Shown here piece after piece: positions 54,205 through 64,000 of a stretch of 64,000 nt of DNA. The DNA is from Halobacillus sp. Marseille-Q1614 (GTDB lineage: Bacteria > Bacillota > Bacilli > Bacillales > Halobacillaceae). Each line of letters opens with the position of its first letter. Within the stretch, counting starts at the first letter, position 1. Both the position numbers and the translations under genes were made by a program. The notes beneath the pieces were generated by a model. The model searched no databases. It was not told where the DNA came from and saw nothing but the letters and a program-made list of their open reading frames with translations. The stretch is from assembly GCF_902809865.1 (NCBI RefSeq), contig NZ_CADDWH010000001.1, positions 1,488,001 to 1,552,000 of the forward strand. Reading direction: 5' to 3'.

Positions 54205-54425
54205 AGTTTGCAGGAATGTTCCCGTGTACATCGCGAGAAGTATAAAGGTATTCTCTTCCCGCTAAATAGCATAAAGTACCGTTGTCGTGATTATTAAGCA
54301 GTTGAACGACTGAAGACCTCCTCTCATTCTCCGCCTGGGGACGAACACAACAACAACTTTTATCACAAAACCCTGTGCTTTCGGCGCTTTGGCTGCTCCA
54401 GGGAACGGATACACTCCAAACTCAT

Positions 54426-54452
54426 AGCGTCTCTGATTAGGGAGGCTTTTTT
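54426..54452 (+). terminator. Weak terminator-like hairpin without an upstream gene
   Basis: AGCGTCTC pairs with GGGAGGCT (one mismatch, one G-T), followed by six T residues. It may end an unannotated transcript. Confidence 0.35.
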
Positions 54453-54587
54453 ACATACTATTAAATCTTTATAACGTACGGGTTAAACATAACACAAATG
54501 ATTATCATATTGATTACATTTCCATAACATCAGGAATGTGCCGCTTGAAGTTTGGTACAATCCTTTTGTGAGAAGGAGTGAGCCGAT

Positions 54588-54983
54588 GTGATCAAACCCC
54601 TTTATGCACTGTTGAGCAGTTTATTCCTTATACTTATTTCAGGATGTTCCATTGAAGATGATAAGGTGGAAGTTATTAGTGCGGAACCTTCTGATTATAA
54701 AATACATTTATATAACCATCTCGAAGATCATGAGCAGGCTAATAACTATTTGGCAGCTCTCCTCAATTGGAAGATGAAACAGAAAGATGAAGATGCCCTA
54801 TCATTTAAGGAATCAACCGTACGCATCAAAGATATTAACTTAAATAAAGACGACCTTCCTGCTCTTGTAATAACAAAGAACGGAAAGCCTGTTGAGATCA
54901 TTTCCGGGAAGCATAGTAATAAAGAAGACATATTACATGCCATCGAACGTACGGTGAGCCTTCCTCAAAATAAAAACTCCTAA
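54588..54983 (+). CDS. slp: Small lipoprotein Slp-like
   Basis: A 131-residue lipoprotein: signal peptide with the lipobox ISGC (near residue 20), then a soluble domain with LPALVITKNGKPVEIISGKHSNKEDIL, which resembles the second half of a thioredoxin fold but has no CxxC. B. subtilis slp, a small peptidoglycan-associated lipoprotein gene, lies next to pdhD, and the same place supports this name; the biochemical role is unknown. The start codon is GTG, after AAGGAGTG. Confidence 0.7.
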   Translation: MIKPLYALLSSLFLILISGCSIEDDKVEVISAEPSDYKIHLYNHLEDHEQANNYLAALLNWKMKQKDEDALSFKESTVRIKDINLNKDDLPALVITKNGKPVEIISGKHSNKEDILHAIERTVSLPQNKNS

Positions 54984-55006
54984 GCGAAATTCGCTTAGGA
55001 GTTTTT
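54972..55006. terminator. Shared slp/pdhD terminator
   Basis: A perfect 17-bp stem (AAAAACTCCTAAGCGAA and complement) between convergent stops, with T tracts on both strands. Confidence 0.88.
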
Positions 55007-55018
55007 CAATGCATTATT

Positions 55019-56428
55019 TTATTTAACGATGTGAATCGGCTGACCCATAGCTACTTCAGCAGCTTCCATTGTGATCTCCCCTAGTGTAGGGTGGGCATGA
55101 ATGGTAAGTGCTAAATCTTCTGCAGTCATACCAGACTCAATAGCTAAGCCAAGCTCAGCGATCATATCGCTGGCGTTAGGGCCGGCGATTTGAGCACCAA
55201 TCACTAATCCGTCGTCTTTACGCGTGATCAGCTTCAGGAATCCATCGCTGTCATTTAGAGACAGGGCACGTCCATTAGCACCGAACGGGAATTTGGAAGC
55301 CTGTACATCATAACCGGCATCTTTAGCTTCCTGCTCTGTATATCCGACAGAAGCTAACTCAGGATCTGAGAAGACAACCGCAGGGATACCAAGATAATCA
55401 ATCTCAGCATTTTCACCTGCAATGACTTCTGCAGCAATTTTACCTTCGTAAGAAGCTTTGTGAGCTAGTGGAGGTCCATCTACAATGTCACCAATGGCAT
55501 AGATGTTTTCTACGCTTGTGCGGCACTGTTTGTCTGTTTTAATGATTCCTTTGTCGCTCATTTCAATACCAAGCTCTTCAAGACCAATTTCATCCGTGTT
55601 TGGACGACGGCCGACTGTAACTAGTACGTAATCAGCATCAATTGTCTTTTCTTCGCCTTTCACCTCATACTTAACTGTTACACCGTCTTTTGTTTCTTCT
55701 ACACCTTTAGCCATTGCATTTGTCACAACGTCTACGCCTTTTTTCTTCAGACGGCGCTTCACTAGAGAAGACATTTGCTTCTCAAATCCGCCAAGAATAT
55801 CTTTAGTACCTTCAAGGATAGTAACTTCCGTATCAAAGTTGGCATAAGCTGTTCCAAGCTCAGTTCCGATATATCCTCCTCCGATAACCACCATCTTCTT
55901 AGGCACTTCTTCTAAAGATAAAGCACCTGTAGAATCTATTACGCGATCAGAGAATTTGAAGTCAGGAATTTCAATCGGACGAGAACCTGTAGCGATGATA
56001 CAATTTTTGAACGTGTATGTTTGAGAGTTCTTATCATCCATAACACGAACTGTATTTTTGTCTACAAAGTAAACTTCACCTTTTACGATGTCTACTTTAT
56101 TGCCTTTCAACAAGCCTTCAACACCGCCGGTAAGCTTCTTAACAACGCCGCTCTTCCATTCTTGTACTTTAGAGAAGTCAACAGTTGTCTTCTCAGATTG
56201 GATACCCATATCTTCTGCACCTTTAGCATGTTCAAAACGGTGTCCCGCCTGAATAAGGGCTTTAGATGGTACACAGCCGACGTTTAAGCAGACGCCGCCC
56301 AAGTTTCCTTTGTCGACGATCGTTACTTTTTGGCCAGTCTGAGCAGCACGGATGGCAGCAACATAGCCGCCAGGTCCTGCTCCCACTACTAATGTGTCTA
56401 ACTCAATTGGAAAATCTCCTACTACCAT
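55019..56428 (-). CDS. pdhD: Dihydrolipoamide dehydrogenase (PDH E3)
   Basis: FAD- and NAD-dependent flavoenzyme that reoxidises dihydrolipoyl groups of the pyruvate (and probably 2-oxoglutarate) dehydrogenase complex. The 469 residues show the FAD motif [14 protein letters not shown], the redox disulfide [13 protein letters not shown] (about 44-56), the NAD motif [12 protein letters not shown], and the C-terminal HAHPTLGE with the catalytic His-Glu pair. It follows pdhC by 3 bases; the Shine-Dalgarno lies in the end of pdhC. Confidence 0.97.
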   Translation of the reverse strand: MVVGDFPIELDTLVVGAGPGGYVAAIRAAQTGQKVTIVDKGNLGGVCLNVGCVPSKALIQAGHRFEHAKGAEDMGIQSEKTTVDFSKVQEWKSGVVKKLTGGVEGLLKGNKVDIVKGEVYFVDKNTVRVMDDKNSQTYTFKNCIIATGSRPIEIPDFKFSDRVIDSTGALSLEEVPKKMVVIGGGYIGTELGTAYANFDTEVTILEGTKDILGGFEKQMSSLVKRRLKKKGVDVVTNAMAKGVEETKDGVTVKYEVKGEEKTIDADYVLVTVGRRPNTDEIGLEELGIEMSDKGIIKTDKQCRTSVENIYAIGDIVDGPPLAHKASYEGKIAAEVIAGENAEIDYLGIPAVVFSDPELASVGYTEQEAKDAGYDVQASKFPFGANGRALSLNDSDGFLKLITRKDDGLVIGAQIAGPNASDMIAELGLAIESGMTAEDLALTIHAHPTLGEITMEAAEVAMGQPIHIVK

Positions 56429-56431
56429 ACT

Positions 56432-57748
56432 TTACGCCTCCATCATAATTAGTTGTGGATCGTTCAGTAAACGCTTGATGTTGTTCATTGCATGCTGAGC
56501 TGTTGCACCGTCAATCATTCTATGGTCAAAGCTTAAGGAAATCGCAAGCACTGGAGCTACTACTACTTCTCCGTCACGAACAACTGGTTTTTCTGCGATT
56601 CGGCCGATACCCAGGATAGCTACTTCCGGATGGTTTATTACCGGTGTGAACCATTGTCCGCCGGCAGAACCAATATTCGTGATCGTAGTAGATGCACCTT
56701 TCATCTCATCTGATCCCAGTTTGCCGTCACGTGCTTTAACTGCAAGCTCGTTAACTTCACTGGAGATAGAGAAGATAGATTTACGATCGGCATCTTTAAC
56801 AACTGGTACAAGAAGACCTTTATCTGTATCAGCTGCAATACCAATATTATAGTAGTGTTTTTGGATAATTTCATCTGTATTGTCGTCTAATGAAGTATTT
56901 AATACAGGATATTTCTTAAGTGTGGAAACTAGAGCCTTCACTACATATGGAAGATAAGTCAGCTTAATATCCTGCTCAGCTGCCACAGCTTTAAACTTCT
57001 TACGGTGTGCAACAAGTTCTGTAACATCCACTTCATCCATTAGTGTAACATGAGGAGCGGTATGTTTAGAATTAACCATGGCTTTAGCGATCGCCTTACG
57101 GATTCCGCTCATCTTCTCACGAGTTTCAGGATAAGCTTCTCCGGCAGCAGGAGCCTGCTGCTCTTGTGCAGCTTCTTCTGTTTTCTCTTCAGATTTCGCT
57201 TCACCCTGCTGATCTTGAGCCGCTTCTTTCTGATCTCCGCTTAGGAAGCTGTCCACGTCTTCTTTAAGCACACGGCCATTTTTACCGGAGCCTTGCACGC
57301 GGCGGATGTCTACATCGTTATCACGAGCATATTTTCTTACAGATGGCATAGCTATGACGCGCTTGTCCTCGTCGATATCCTCATCTGCACCAGCTGCCGG
57401 CTGATCTGATTTTGCATCCTCTTTAGGAGCCTCTTCTTTAGCTTCATCTTTAGCTTCTTCTTTAGGCTCTTCCTTAGGTTCTTCTTCAGAAGCATCAGAA
57501 GAATCTTCAGATCCGTCATCGATAGTGATGATAACAGTTCCTACAGTTGTCGTTTCACCTTCATCTACGTGGATCTCTTTAACCGTTCCATCTACTTGGG
57601 AAGGGATCTCAACAACGGCTTTATCGTTCTGTACTTCACAAAGCACATCGTCTTCTTTTACTTCGTCACCTTTTTTTACAAACCACTTTGCGATTTCACC
57701 TTCGTGGATACCTTCACCGATATCAGGTAATTTAAATTCAAACGCCAC
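56432..57748 (-). CDS. pdhC: Dihydrolipoyllysine acetyltransferase (PDH E2)
   Basis: Core acetyltransferase of the pyruvate dehydrogenase complex. One lipoyl domain (about 1-78, lipoyl-lysine in [10 protein letters not shown]), a long acidic linker, a peripheral-subunit binding domain (about 132-167, [15 protein letters not shown]), a second linker and the catalytic domain ending in [12 protein letters not shown] with the active-site His. 438 residues. The linkers are rich in Glu, Lys and Asp rather than Ala-Pro, in keeping with a halophilic host. It lies between pdhB and pdhD. Confidence 0.96.
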   Translation of the reverse strand: MAFEFKLPDIGEGIHEGEIAKWFVKKGDEVKEDDVLCEVQNDKAVVEIPSQVDGTVKEIHVDEGETTTVGTVIITIDDGSEDSSDASEEEPKEEPKEEAKDEAKEEAPKEDAKSDQPAAGADEDIDEDKRVIAMPSVRKYARDNDVDIRRVQGSGKNGRVLKEDVDSFLSGDQKEAAQDQQGEAKSEEKTEEAAQEQQAPAAGEAYPETREKMSGIRKAIAKAMVNSKHTAPHVTLMDEVDVTELVAHRKKFKAVAAEQDIKLTYLPYVVKALVSTLKKYPVLNTSLDDNTDEIIQKHYYNIGIAADTDKGLLVPVVKDADRKSIFSISSEVNELAVKARDGKLGSDEMKGASTTITNIGSAGGQWFTPVINHPEVAILGIGRIAEKPVVRDGEVVVAPVLAISLSFDHRMIDGATAQHAMNNIKRLLNDPQLIMMEA

Positions 57749-57775
57749 GGTTATTCCCTCCTATTTTAGAGATGA

Positions 57776-58753
57776 TTAAAAGTTCATTACTTTGTTTACT
57801 TTTTCCACAATGTCATTGTGGTTTGGAAGCCATACTTCTTCAGCTTGAGTGAACGCATAAACTGTATCTGGAGCTGATACGCGTAATACAGGAGCTTCTA
57901 AGTGAAGGATTGCTTTTTCCTGAATTTCAGAAACTACGTTTGAAGCAATACCAGCCTGCTTCTGAGCTTCCTGAACCACTACGGCACGGTTAGTTTTTTC
58001 AACTGATTTAAGAATAGTTTCATAATCAACTGGAGCTACAGTACGCAGATCAATTACTTCTGCACTTACTCCATCGTTTTCAAGCTCTTCTGCCGCTTTA
58101 AGGCAAGAGTGCACCATGGCTCCATAAGCGATAAGTGTAACATCTGTACCTTCTTTTTTAACTTCAGCTTTTCCAAGCTCGATTGTATATTCCTCTTCCG
58201 GTACTTCTTCACGGAATGAACGGTAAAGCTTCATGTGCTCAAGGAAGATAACCGGATCGTTATCACGGATAGACTGGATTAAAAGTCCTTTTGCATCATA
58301 AGGGTTAGATGGAATAACTACTTTTAAACCAGGCTGCTGAGCCATAAGACCTTCTAAGCTGTCTGCGTGAAGTTCCGGCGTGTGTACACCGCCGCCGAAC
58401 GGGGAACGTACAGTGATCGGCATGCTTTGAGTATTACCTGAACGGTAACGGTAACGTGCCATTTGACCGCTGATCGCATCCATAGTTTCGTATACGAATC
58501 CAAAGAATTGAATTTCAGGTACCGGACGGAATCCAGTTAGTGCAAGACCGATAGAGATACCGCCAATTCCTGATTCAGCTAGAGGAGTGTCAAACACGCG
58601 CTCTTCGCCGAATTCATCTTGAAGACCTTCTGTCGCGCGGAATACGCCGCCGTTTTGGCCAACATCTTCACCAAAAACGAGCACGTTTTCATCATTTTTT
58701 AGTTCTGTGCGCATCGCGTCAGTGATGGCTTGAATCATTGTCATTTGTGCCAT
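57776..58753 (-). CDS. pdhB: Pyruvate dehydrogenase E1 beta subunit
   Basis: Beta subunit of the thiamine diphosphate-dependent E1, pairing with PdhA. 325 residues with [21 protein letters not shown] near the N-terminus (including the cofactor-activating Glu), [18 protein letters not shown] in the middle and a C-terminal transketolase domain ([15 protein letters not shown]). AAGGAG lies 10 bases before the ATG, 3 bases after pdhA. Confidence 0.97.
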   Translation of the reverse strand: MAQMTMIQAITDAMRTELKNDENVLVFGEDVGQNGGVFRATEGLQDEFGEERVFDTPLAESGIGGISIGLALTGFRPVPEIQFFGFVYETMDAISGQMARYRYRSGNTQSMPITVRSPFGGGVHTPELHADSLEGLMAQQPGLKVVIPSNPYDAKGLLIQSIRDNDPVIFLEHMKLYRSFREEVPEEEYTIELGKAEVKKEGTDVTLIAYGAMVHSCLKAAEELENDGVSAEVIDLRTVAPVDYETILKSVEKTNRAVVVQEAQKQAGIASNVVSEIQEKAILHLEAPVLRVSAPDTVYAFTQAEEVWLPNHNDIVEKVNKVMNF

Positions 58754-58756
58754 GAT

Positions 58757-59884
<1,128 letters not shown>

Positions 59885-60033
59885 TTAGCCTTCCCAAAAA
59901 TGCAAAAAAACTGTACCGATTTACTCCTATAGGATTTACCCTCTGTGATTCTTTATTAATCATAAAGGGAAACTAACGGAAACTGTTATAATTTCAACCT
60001 GAAGTTAATTGATACAATATATTTTCCTCTTGT

Positions 60034-60062
60034 AGTTTAGCTTAATCTGCAATAGGCGTCAA
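60034..60062 (-). promoter_or_regulatory. Sigma-A promoter of pdhABCD
   Basis: Minus strand TTGACG (60062-60057), 17-base spacer, TAAACT (60039-60034). Confidence 0.6.
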
Positions 60063-60210
60063 TAAATCAATAATTAAAATAATTCTTTAGCCATAATCTT
60101 ACTGTTTGGAACTGGAAACAGCATTCCAATTGTTTAGTTTTTCGGTCTTCTGTACTAATCGTTTTTAGCACCTGTATTAATCTTACGTTTTTTTTAATAC
60201 TGTTGCAAAT

Positions 60211-60236
60211 AAAAAAACCAGCCTTAAATCGGCTGG
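60211..60236 (-). terminator. Terminator after ykyA
   Basis: The stem CCAGCC/GGCTGG, loop TTAAATC, with seven T residues on the minus strand. Confidence 0.85.
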
Positions 60237-60246
60237 CATTCAATCT

Positions 60247-60900
60247 TTATTCTTCATAACTTACGTCTAACTCAGCGGCTTCATAAAAACCTTTCTTCAA
60301 ATCATTGTATTCCGTTGTATACTGATTGAACTGTTCATTCGCCTCAATTACGGCACTGTAGCTTTCATTGATTTCATCTACTTTAGCCTGCAGGTCATCT
60401 TTTGTAAGATCTTCATTTTGAAGCATTTCATATAGTTCTTTATCGAGGCTTAAGGCCGTCTGGTAATGGTCATACAGTTCCTGATAAGCCTTATATCGCT
60501 GATCCATTTTCTCAATAAGCTTATCCGCTGCCTCTTTTGCTGCATCTGATTCAAGATCTTCCGCTGCACCCTCCGCTTTATCAAACTCTTCTTTTGCTGC
60601 TTCAATGCTTTCTTTCTCTTTCTCTAGAAGTTTACTTCTTTCATTTACAATAGAAAGAGCTTCTTCAGATAATTTATTAATTTCCTCTGTTTCCTCAGAA
60701 GTCAGTTCGACGATTTGATTATAGATTTCTTCTTCTTCTGCCTCTAATTCCTGCAGCGGCTTCTGCTGTTCACGGAAGGTCTCTTCCTGTTTCACTGCTT
60801 CTTCTAAAGAATCATACATCTGCTCTTTCGGCTCCCCGGAACAAGCTACCAATAAAAAAGGCGCTGCCATAAGCAACGTCAGCAATTTTAAATAACGCAA
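60247..60900 (-). CDS. ykyA: YkyA family lipoprotein with coiled coil
   Basis: A 217-residue lipoprotein: signal peptide with the lipobox LVAC (near residue 20), then an almost entirely helical, Glu/Lys/Ala-rich body expected to form long coiled coils. This matches YkyA, annotated as a putative cell-wall-binding lipoprotein, and its place between def and pdhA is as in B. subtilis. Function unknown. TTG start after AGGAGGAA. Confidence 0.85.
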   Translation of the reverse strand: MRYLKLLTLLMAAPFLLVACSGEPKEQMYDSLEEAVKQEETFREQQKPLQELEAEEEEIYNQIVELTSEETEEINKLSEEALSIVNERSKLLEKEKESIEAAKEEFDKAEGAAEDLESDAAKEAADKLIEKMDQRYKAYQELYDHYQTALSLDKELYEMLQNEDLTKDDLQAKVDEINESYSAVIEANEQFNQYTTEYNDLKKGFYEAAELDVSYEE

Positions 60901-61074
60901 CGTTCTTCCTCCTCTTGTGTGGTTCCTACCCCATTATGTAAAAAATCCTATATTCCATACTATACCAAATGCATATAAATGAAAAGGAAGTTTTCACCGT
61001 TGAATTCCTCGCTCAAATGAGAGATCATCTATGTTAAAATAATTGGGAATGTGCTTAAAGAAAGGATGTGGAAC

Positions 61075-61629
61075 ATGATTACGATGGATGATATTGTACG
61101 AGAAGGCCACCCTGCTCTTCGGAAAGTTACAGAAGAAGTAGACCTGCCCCCATCGAATGAAGATAAAGAAACACTTGAAGAAATGCTTCAATATTTAAAA
61201 AACAGCCAGGACGAACAAGTTTGTGACCGCTATGGACTTCGCCCGGGTGTAGGATTAGCTGCACCGCAGATTAACGTGAATAAAAAAATGATGGCGGTTC
61301 ATTTTGCTGATCTAAATGACAAATTATACAGCTACGGCATCTTTAACCCAAGAATCGTCAGCCACTCTGTGGAAAAAACGTACCTTTCTACAGGAGAAGG
61401 CTGTTTGTCTGTAGATCGCGAAGTTCCGGGCTATGTACCGAGGTACCGCAGGATTACGGTGAAAGGTACAGATCTAGAAGGAAATGAATTGAAGCTTAGA
61501 CTCAAAGACTATGCGGCGATTGTGTTTCAGCATGAAATCGATCATTTACACGGGATTATGTTTTATGATCACATTGATCAGGCTGATCCATTTAAAGAGC
61601 CTGAAGGCGCAAAGCCTGTCGACCGCTAA
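61075..61629 (+). CDS. def: Peptide deformylase
   Basis: Metal-dependent removal of the N-formyl group from nascent proteins. The 184-residue type 2 (Gram-positive) form has motif 1 GVGLAAPQ (58-65), motif 2 EGCLSVD, whose Cys binds the metal, and motif 3 HEIDHLHG with the two metal histidines and the catalytic Glu. The start MITMDDIV at 61075 is preferred to the open-frame start at 61051 because AAAGGA is suitably placed. It is divergent from ykyA, as in B. subtilis (ykrB). Confidence 0.95.
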   Translation: MITMDDIVREGHPALRKVTEEVDLPPSNEDKETLEEMLQYLKNSQDEQVCDRYGLRPGVGLAAPQINVNKKMMAVHFADLNDKLYSYGIFNPRIVSHSVEKTYLSTGEGCLSVDREVPGYVPRYRRITVKGTDLEGNELKLRLKDYAAIVFQHEIDHLHGIMFYDHIDQADPFKEPEGAKPVDR

Positions 61630-61663
61630 AAGAGGACTGCTTACTGATAAGCAGTCCTCTTTT
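61628..61663 (+). terminator. Terminator after def
   Basis: A perfect 15-bp stem (AAAAGAGGACTGCTT/AAGCAGTCCTCTTTT), loop of 6. Confidence 0.85.
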
Positions 61664-61781
61664 AATACCTGGAAAGGTGGAAGCGGATTTGGTACCAGCT
61701 ACCACGTTTCTGCTTCTCCACTCATTTGGTTAAAACGCTTTATTCTCTGTACCTTTGGTGGAGACGCAGTTCCAATGTTAT
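61664..61781. other. Short spacer between convergent def and ykrA
   Basis: After the def terminator about 120 bases contain a loose GGTGGAAGC ... GCTTCTCCAC inverted pair near 61677-61726 and no gene. Confidence 0.4.
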
Positions 61782-62555
61782 TTATAATAATTTCAACTCA
61801 TGAATCGCTTTTACGAGCCCATCTTCGTCGACATCTGTTGTGACATAGTCACTGACTTGTTTGGTCGCATCTACCGCATTTCCCATGGCAACACCGGTTC
61901 CGACTTCGCGGATCATTTCTATATCGTTAAGGCCGTCGCCAAATGCATAAGTGTTGCTTATATCAAGTCCGGCAGCATCGATCATCTTTTGAATGCCTCT
62001 TGCTTTTGAGCCTCCGGTTGGAAGTACATCACAGGAGAATTCGTGCCAGCGGATGTAATCAAATGCTTTATGTTCATCACGATAATGATCAATTTCATTT
62101 CCTTCACAGAAGACAAGTGACTGATAAAGCTCATTTTCCTTATAAAATTCTTTGTGCACTTGCGGATAATCAAAGTTTAACGACCCAAGTGCTTCACGAA
62201 CGAACGAATGGTCCTGTTCTGTCGCTCTCATTCCCTCATGATTCATAAAAACCATTGGATGCTCGTTAGACTTAGCATCCTCATAAAGACGCTCAAGTTC
62301 TGAAGATGGCAGAGGATTTTTATAAATTACTTCACCTTCAAAAACGACATATTGACCGTTAAAACTTACATAGGAATCGATTCCAAGAGTCTCCCTGATG
62401 TCTTCATACATAAAGGGAGCTCTCCCTGTTGCAATTGCACAATATACCCCGTTTTTTTGGAGTTCCTTAACCGCTTGTATCGTTGATGCCGGCAGCTTTT
62501 TCCGGTGGTTTAACAACGTTCCATCAATATCAAAAAATGCTATTTTTTCTGTCAT
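61782..62555 (-). CDS. ykrA: HAD-superfamily Cof-type phosphatase YkrA
   Basis: A 257-residue HAD hydrolase of the Cof (IIB) subfamily. The nucleophile motif FFDIDGTLL is at the N-terminus, motif II ATGRAP near residue 45, the substrate-cap domain lies in the middle, and motif IV FGDGLNDIEMI is near 209 with the preceding GGSKARGI lysine. Such enzymes hydrolyse sugar phosphates, pyridoxal phosphate or flavin phosphates; the substrate is not determined. The ATG at 62555 follows GGGGGA. Confidence 0.9.
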   Translation of the reverse strand: MTEKIAFFDIDGTLLNHRKKLPASTIQAVKELQKNGVYCAIATGRAPFMYEDIRETLGIDSYVSFNGQYVVFEGEVIYKNPLPSSELERLYEDAKSNEHPMVFMNHEGMRATEQDHSFVREALGSLNFDYPQVHKEFYKENELYQSLVFCEGNEIDHYRDEHKAFDYIRWHEFSCDVLPTGGSKARGIQKMIDAAGLDISNTYAFGDGLNDIEMIREVGTGVAMGNAVDATKQVSDYVTTDVDEDGLVKAIHELKLL

Positions 62556-62681
62556 TTTTATTCCCCCAGTCAAAAAATTATCCATTCTCTATTTGGCTGC
62601 ATCTAACTTTGGATATACTGTAGCACGAGTGGATATATTTGAGAAGTTTTACGAAAGATAATATAAATTGATAATAGCTAA

Positions 62682-62710
62682 TTGTTTCTTTCTGGCACAA
62701 TCCGTATTAT
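62682..62710 (+). promoter_or_regulatory. Sigma-A promoter upstream of the small basic ORF and rpoY
   Basis: TTGTTT, 17-base spacer, TATTAT; the predicted start near 62717 is about 60 bases before the small ORF. Confidence 0.55.
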
Positions 62711-62778
62711 ACTATAGATAACAGGGATTGGGCGGTTTAACGTTTTTAGTGTCTTTCTTCATCGGTGAAAGGAGATGG

Positions 62779-62856
62779 ATGCGCATGATGAAGCGTCTAA
62801 GAAGGAAGCTTAGAAAACGTTGGAAAAAAATCATGGAACGTAGAAGCTATGCTTGA
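62779..62856 (+). CDS. Candidate 25-residue highly basic peptide
   Basis: Open frame starting ATG CGC ATG ATG AAG; 12 of 25 residues are Lys or Arg (for example KRLRRKLRKRWKK). AAAGGAG lies 4 bases before the first ATG and 10 to 13 bases before the next two, so the second or third ATG may be used. A good promoter is upstream. No family is recognised. It could be a genuine small protein, a leader peptide for rpoY-rnjA, or chance. Confidence 0.4.
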   Translation: MRMMKRLRRKLRKRWKKIMERRSYA

Positions 62857-62975
62857 AAAGTATTGTCATTTAGCGGAAAATGACTATTTCACCTTTGCAA
62901 TTTAAACAAAAACTAAGTCATACTATTGTCAGTAATGAAAAATGGAATTTATATCTAGTAAGGAGAGATTGATGA

Positions 62976-63185
62976 ATGGTTTTTAAGGTTTTGTATCAGG
63001 AGCTTGCACAAGAAGTTCCTGTACGTGAACGTACAAAAGCTTTGTACGTAGAAGCAGAATCCGAGCAAGAAGTACGAACTAAATTAGTAGAAAAGAATAT
63101 CAATATTGAATATATTCAGGTGTTAAATGAGGAACACTTAGAATACGAAAAACAAAATGAAGATTTTCAAGTGGAGAACGTTTAA
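62976..63185 (+). CDS. rpoY: RNA polymerase epsilon subunit
   Basis: A 69-residue protein matching RpoY (YkzG): it starts MVFKVLYQ, contains [16 protein letters not shown] and the [19 protein letters not shown] stretch. RpoY is a small accessory subunit bound to core RNA polymerase in Firmicutes. AAGGAG lies about 10 bases before the ATG. It ends 3 bases before rnjA, the conserved partner in B. subtilis, so the two form an operon. Confidence 0.94.
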   Translation: MVFKVLYQELAQEVPVRERTKALYVEAESEQEVRTKLVEKNINIEYIQVLNEEHLEYEKQNEDFQVENV

Positions 63186-63188
63186 CGT

Positions 63189-64000
63189 ATGAAGTTTGTT
63201 AAAAATGACCAAACGGCCGTCTTCGCACTAGGCGGACTCGGTGAAATTGGTAAAAACACATACGCCGTTCAATTCCAAGATGAAATTATCCTCATTGATG
63301 CTGGGATTAAATTTCCAGAAGACGAATTATTAGGAATTGACTATGTCATTCCTGACTACACTTATTTAGTTCAAAATGTAGACAAAATTAAAGGCCTCTT
63401 TATTACACACGGCCACGAAGATCACATCGGCGGTATTCCCTACCTGCTTCGAGAGATCAATATTCCGATCTATGCCGGTAAGCTAGCTGCCGGACTTATT
63501 CGTAATAAGCTTGATGAACATGGTTTATTGCGTAATACAAAAATGCATACTTTTGACGAAGACGATGTGATTAAATTCCGCAAAACATCGGTTTCTTTCT
63601 TCCGTACAACGCATAGTATCCCTGATTCTTTTGGAATCGTTGTTAAAACACCACCTGGAAACGTCGTTCATACAGGTGACTTTAAATTCGATTTCACCCC
63701 TGTTGGAGAACCAGCGAACATTGCGCGCATGGCGGAAATTGGAAAAGAAGGCGTTCTTGCACTATTGTCTGACAGTACTAATAGTGAAGTGCCAGGCTTT
63801 ACAAAGTCTGAACGTGTAGTCGGCCAAAGCATTAATGATATCTTTTCACGAGTGGACGGCCGCTTGATTTTCGCGACATTTGCATCTAACATTTACCGTT
63901 TACAGCAAGTCGTTGAATCAGCCGTAAAATTCAATCGTAAAGTCGCGGTGTTTGGCAGAAGCATGGAGTCTTCTATCCGTATCGGACAGGAATTAGGCTA
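63189..64000 (+). CDS. rnjA: Ribonuclease J1, N-terminal part
   Basis: The first 270 codons of RNase J1, a beta-CASP metallo-beta-lactamase enzyme with 5'-to-3' exo- and endonuclease activity in mRNA decay and rRNA maturation. The zinc site is seen in H74-G-H76-E-D78-H79, with a further family His in [10 protein letters not shown] and the RTTHSIPDS stretch. The reading frame is open to the right edge. Translation is probably coupled to rpoY, whose last codons contain GTGGAG. Confidence 0.95.
   Translation, partial: MKFVKNDQTAVFALGGLGEIGKNTYAVQFQDEIILIDAGIKFPEDELLGIDYVIPDYTYLVQNVDKIKGLFITHGHEDHIGGIPYLLREINIPIYAGKLAAGLIRNKLDEHGLLRNTKMHTFDEDDVIKFRKTSVSFFRTTHSIPDSFGIVVKTPPGNVVHTGDFKFDFTPVGEPANIARMAEIGKEGVLALLSDSTNSEVPGFTKSERVVGQSINDIFSRVDGRLIFATFASNIYRLQQVVESAVKFNRKVAVFGRSMESSIRIGQELG

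Larger units (their letters stand above)
54147..54587. other. Gene-free interval between the BCCT gene and slp
   Basis: It holds the BCCT terminator (54173-54204) and then about 240 bases of mixed, locally GC-rich sequence with no reading frame of note, ending in a weaker terminator-like hairpin (54426-54452). No tRNA, tmRNA or 6S RNA features are recognised. Upstream of slp a short AT-rich stretch precedes AAGGAGTG. Confidence 0.55.

Noticed and set aside
54205-54452. Possible tmRNA, 6S RNA or T-box in the BCCT-slp gap
   Set aside because: None of the conserved landmarks of these RNAs could be found on either strand.

Overview
The window reads as a low-to-mid GC Gram-positive, endospore-forming member of the Bacillaceae, probably a moderately halophilic or marine genus near Halobacillus or Thalassobacillus. 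Gene content and order follow the Bacillus subtilis ylb, cta, yla, ykt, pdh and ykr blocks closely. Sporulation genes (spoVD, spoVE, gerR, ylbJ, ytvI, ylaJ) recur, and a BCCT osmolyte transporter and strongly acidic linkers fit a salty habitat. MurE carries the DNPR motif of meso-diaminopimelate enzymes, which argues against the ornithine-type wall described for Halobacillus itself. The genus is an inference.

Layout. 1-13,100 (minus): the division and cell wall (dcw) cluster mraZ-rsmH-ftsL-pbpB-spoVD-murE-murF-mraY-murD-spoVE, then the start of divIB; murG and murB are missing from their usual place. 13,150-18,900 (mostly minus): bshC, a DUF3397 membrane protein, panE, ylbP, gerR, a crotonase-family enzyme, rpmF and yceD. 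19,090-29,700: the ylb block (tmcAL/ylbM, ylbL, ylbK, ylbJ, coaD, rsmD, ylbG, ylbF, ylbD, ylbB) plus yugN and ytvI. 29,710-36,900 (minus): an acetyltransferase and the caa3-type cytochrome oxidase operon ctaB-C-D-E-F-G with a DUF420 (ctaM-like) gene; ctaA is absent. 37,200-46,000: pycA, ftsW, ylaN, glutaminase and the yla genes, without typA and phoH. 46,100-54,150: inositol monophosphatase, yktB, yktA, a nitronate monooxygenase-like flavoprotein, speA, an SR1-type dual-function RNA, a polysaccharide deacetylase lipoprotein and a glycine-betaine-type transporter. 54,590-64,000: slp, pdhABCD, ykyA, def, ykrA, rpoY and the start of rnjA.

Most genes are core functions: wall precursor synthesis and septum formation, aerobic respiration with heme O synthesis, pyruvate entry into the TCA cycle (PDH and PycA), translation (L32, RsmD, TmcAL, deformylase) and RNA decay with the RNA polymerase epsilon subunit. 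I found no insertion sequence, prophage, CRISPR array, tRNA, rRNA, defence island or biosynthetic cluster, and no clear previously undescribed multi-gene system.

The signals most worth a second look are mainly regulatory. They are an SR1/SR1P RNA too short for the usual ORF cutoff with CcpN-like operators, a 10-bp-phased MraZ-type operator before mraZ, ResD-like sites before ctaB, a hairpin-rich 95-nt block between rsmD and a divergent gene, a ylbJ gene lacking any ATG/GTG/TTG start, a 117-bp palindromic repeat, and a tiny very basic ORF upstream of rpoY. All identifications rest on recognition of sequence and synteny; no searches were run.
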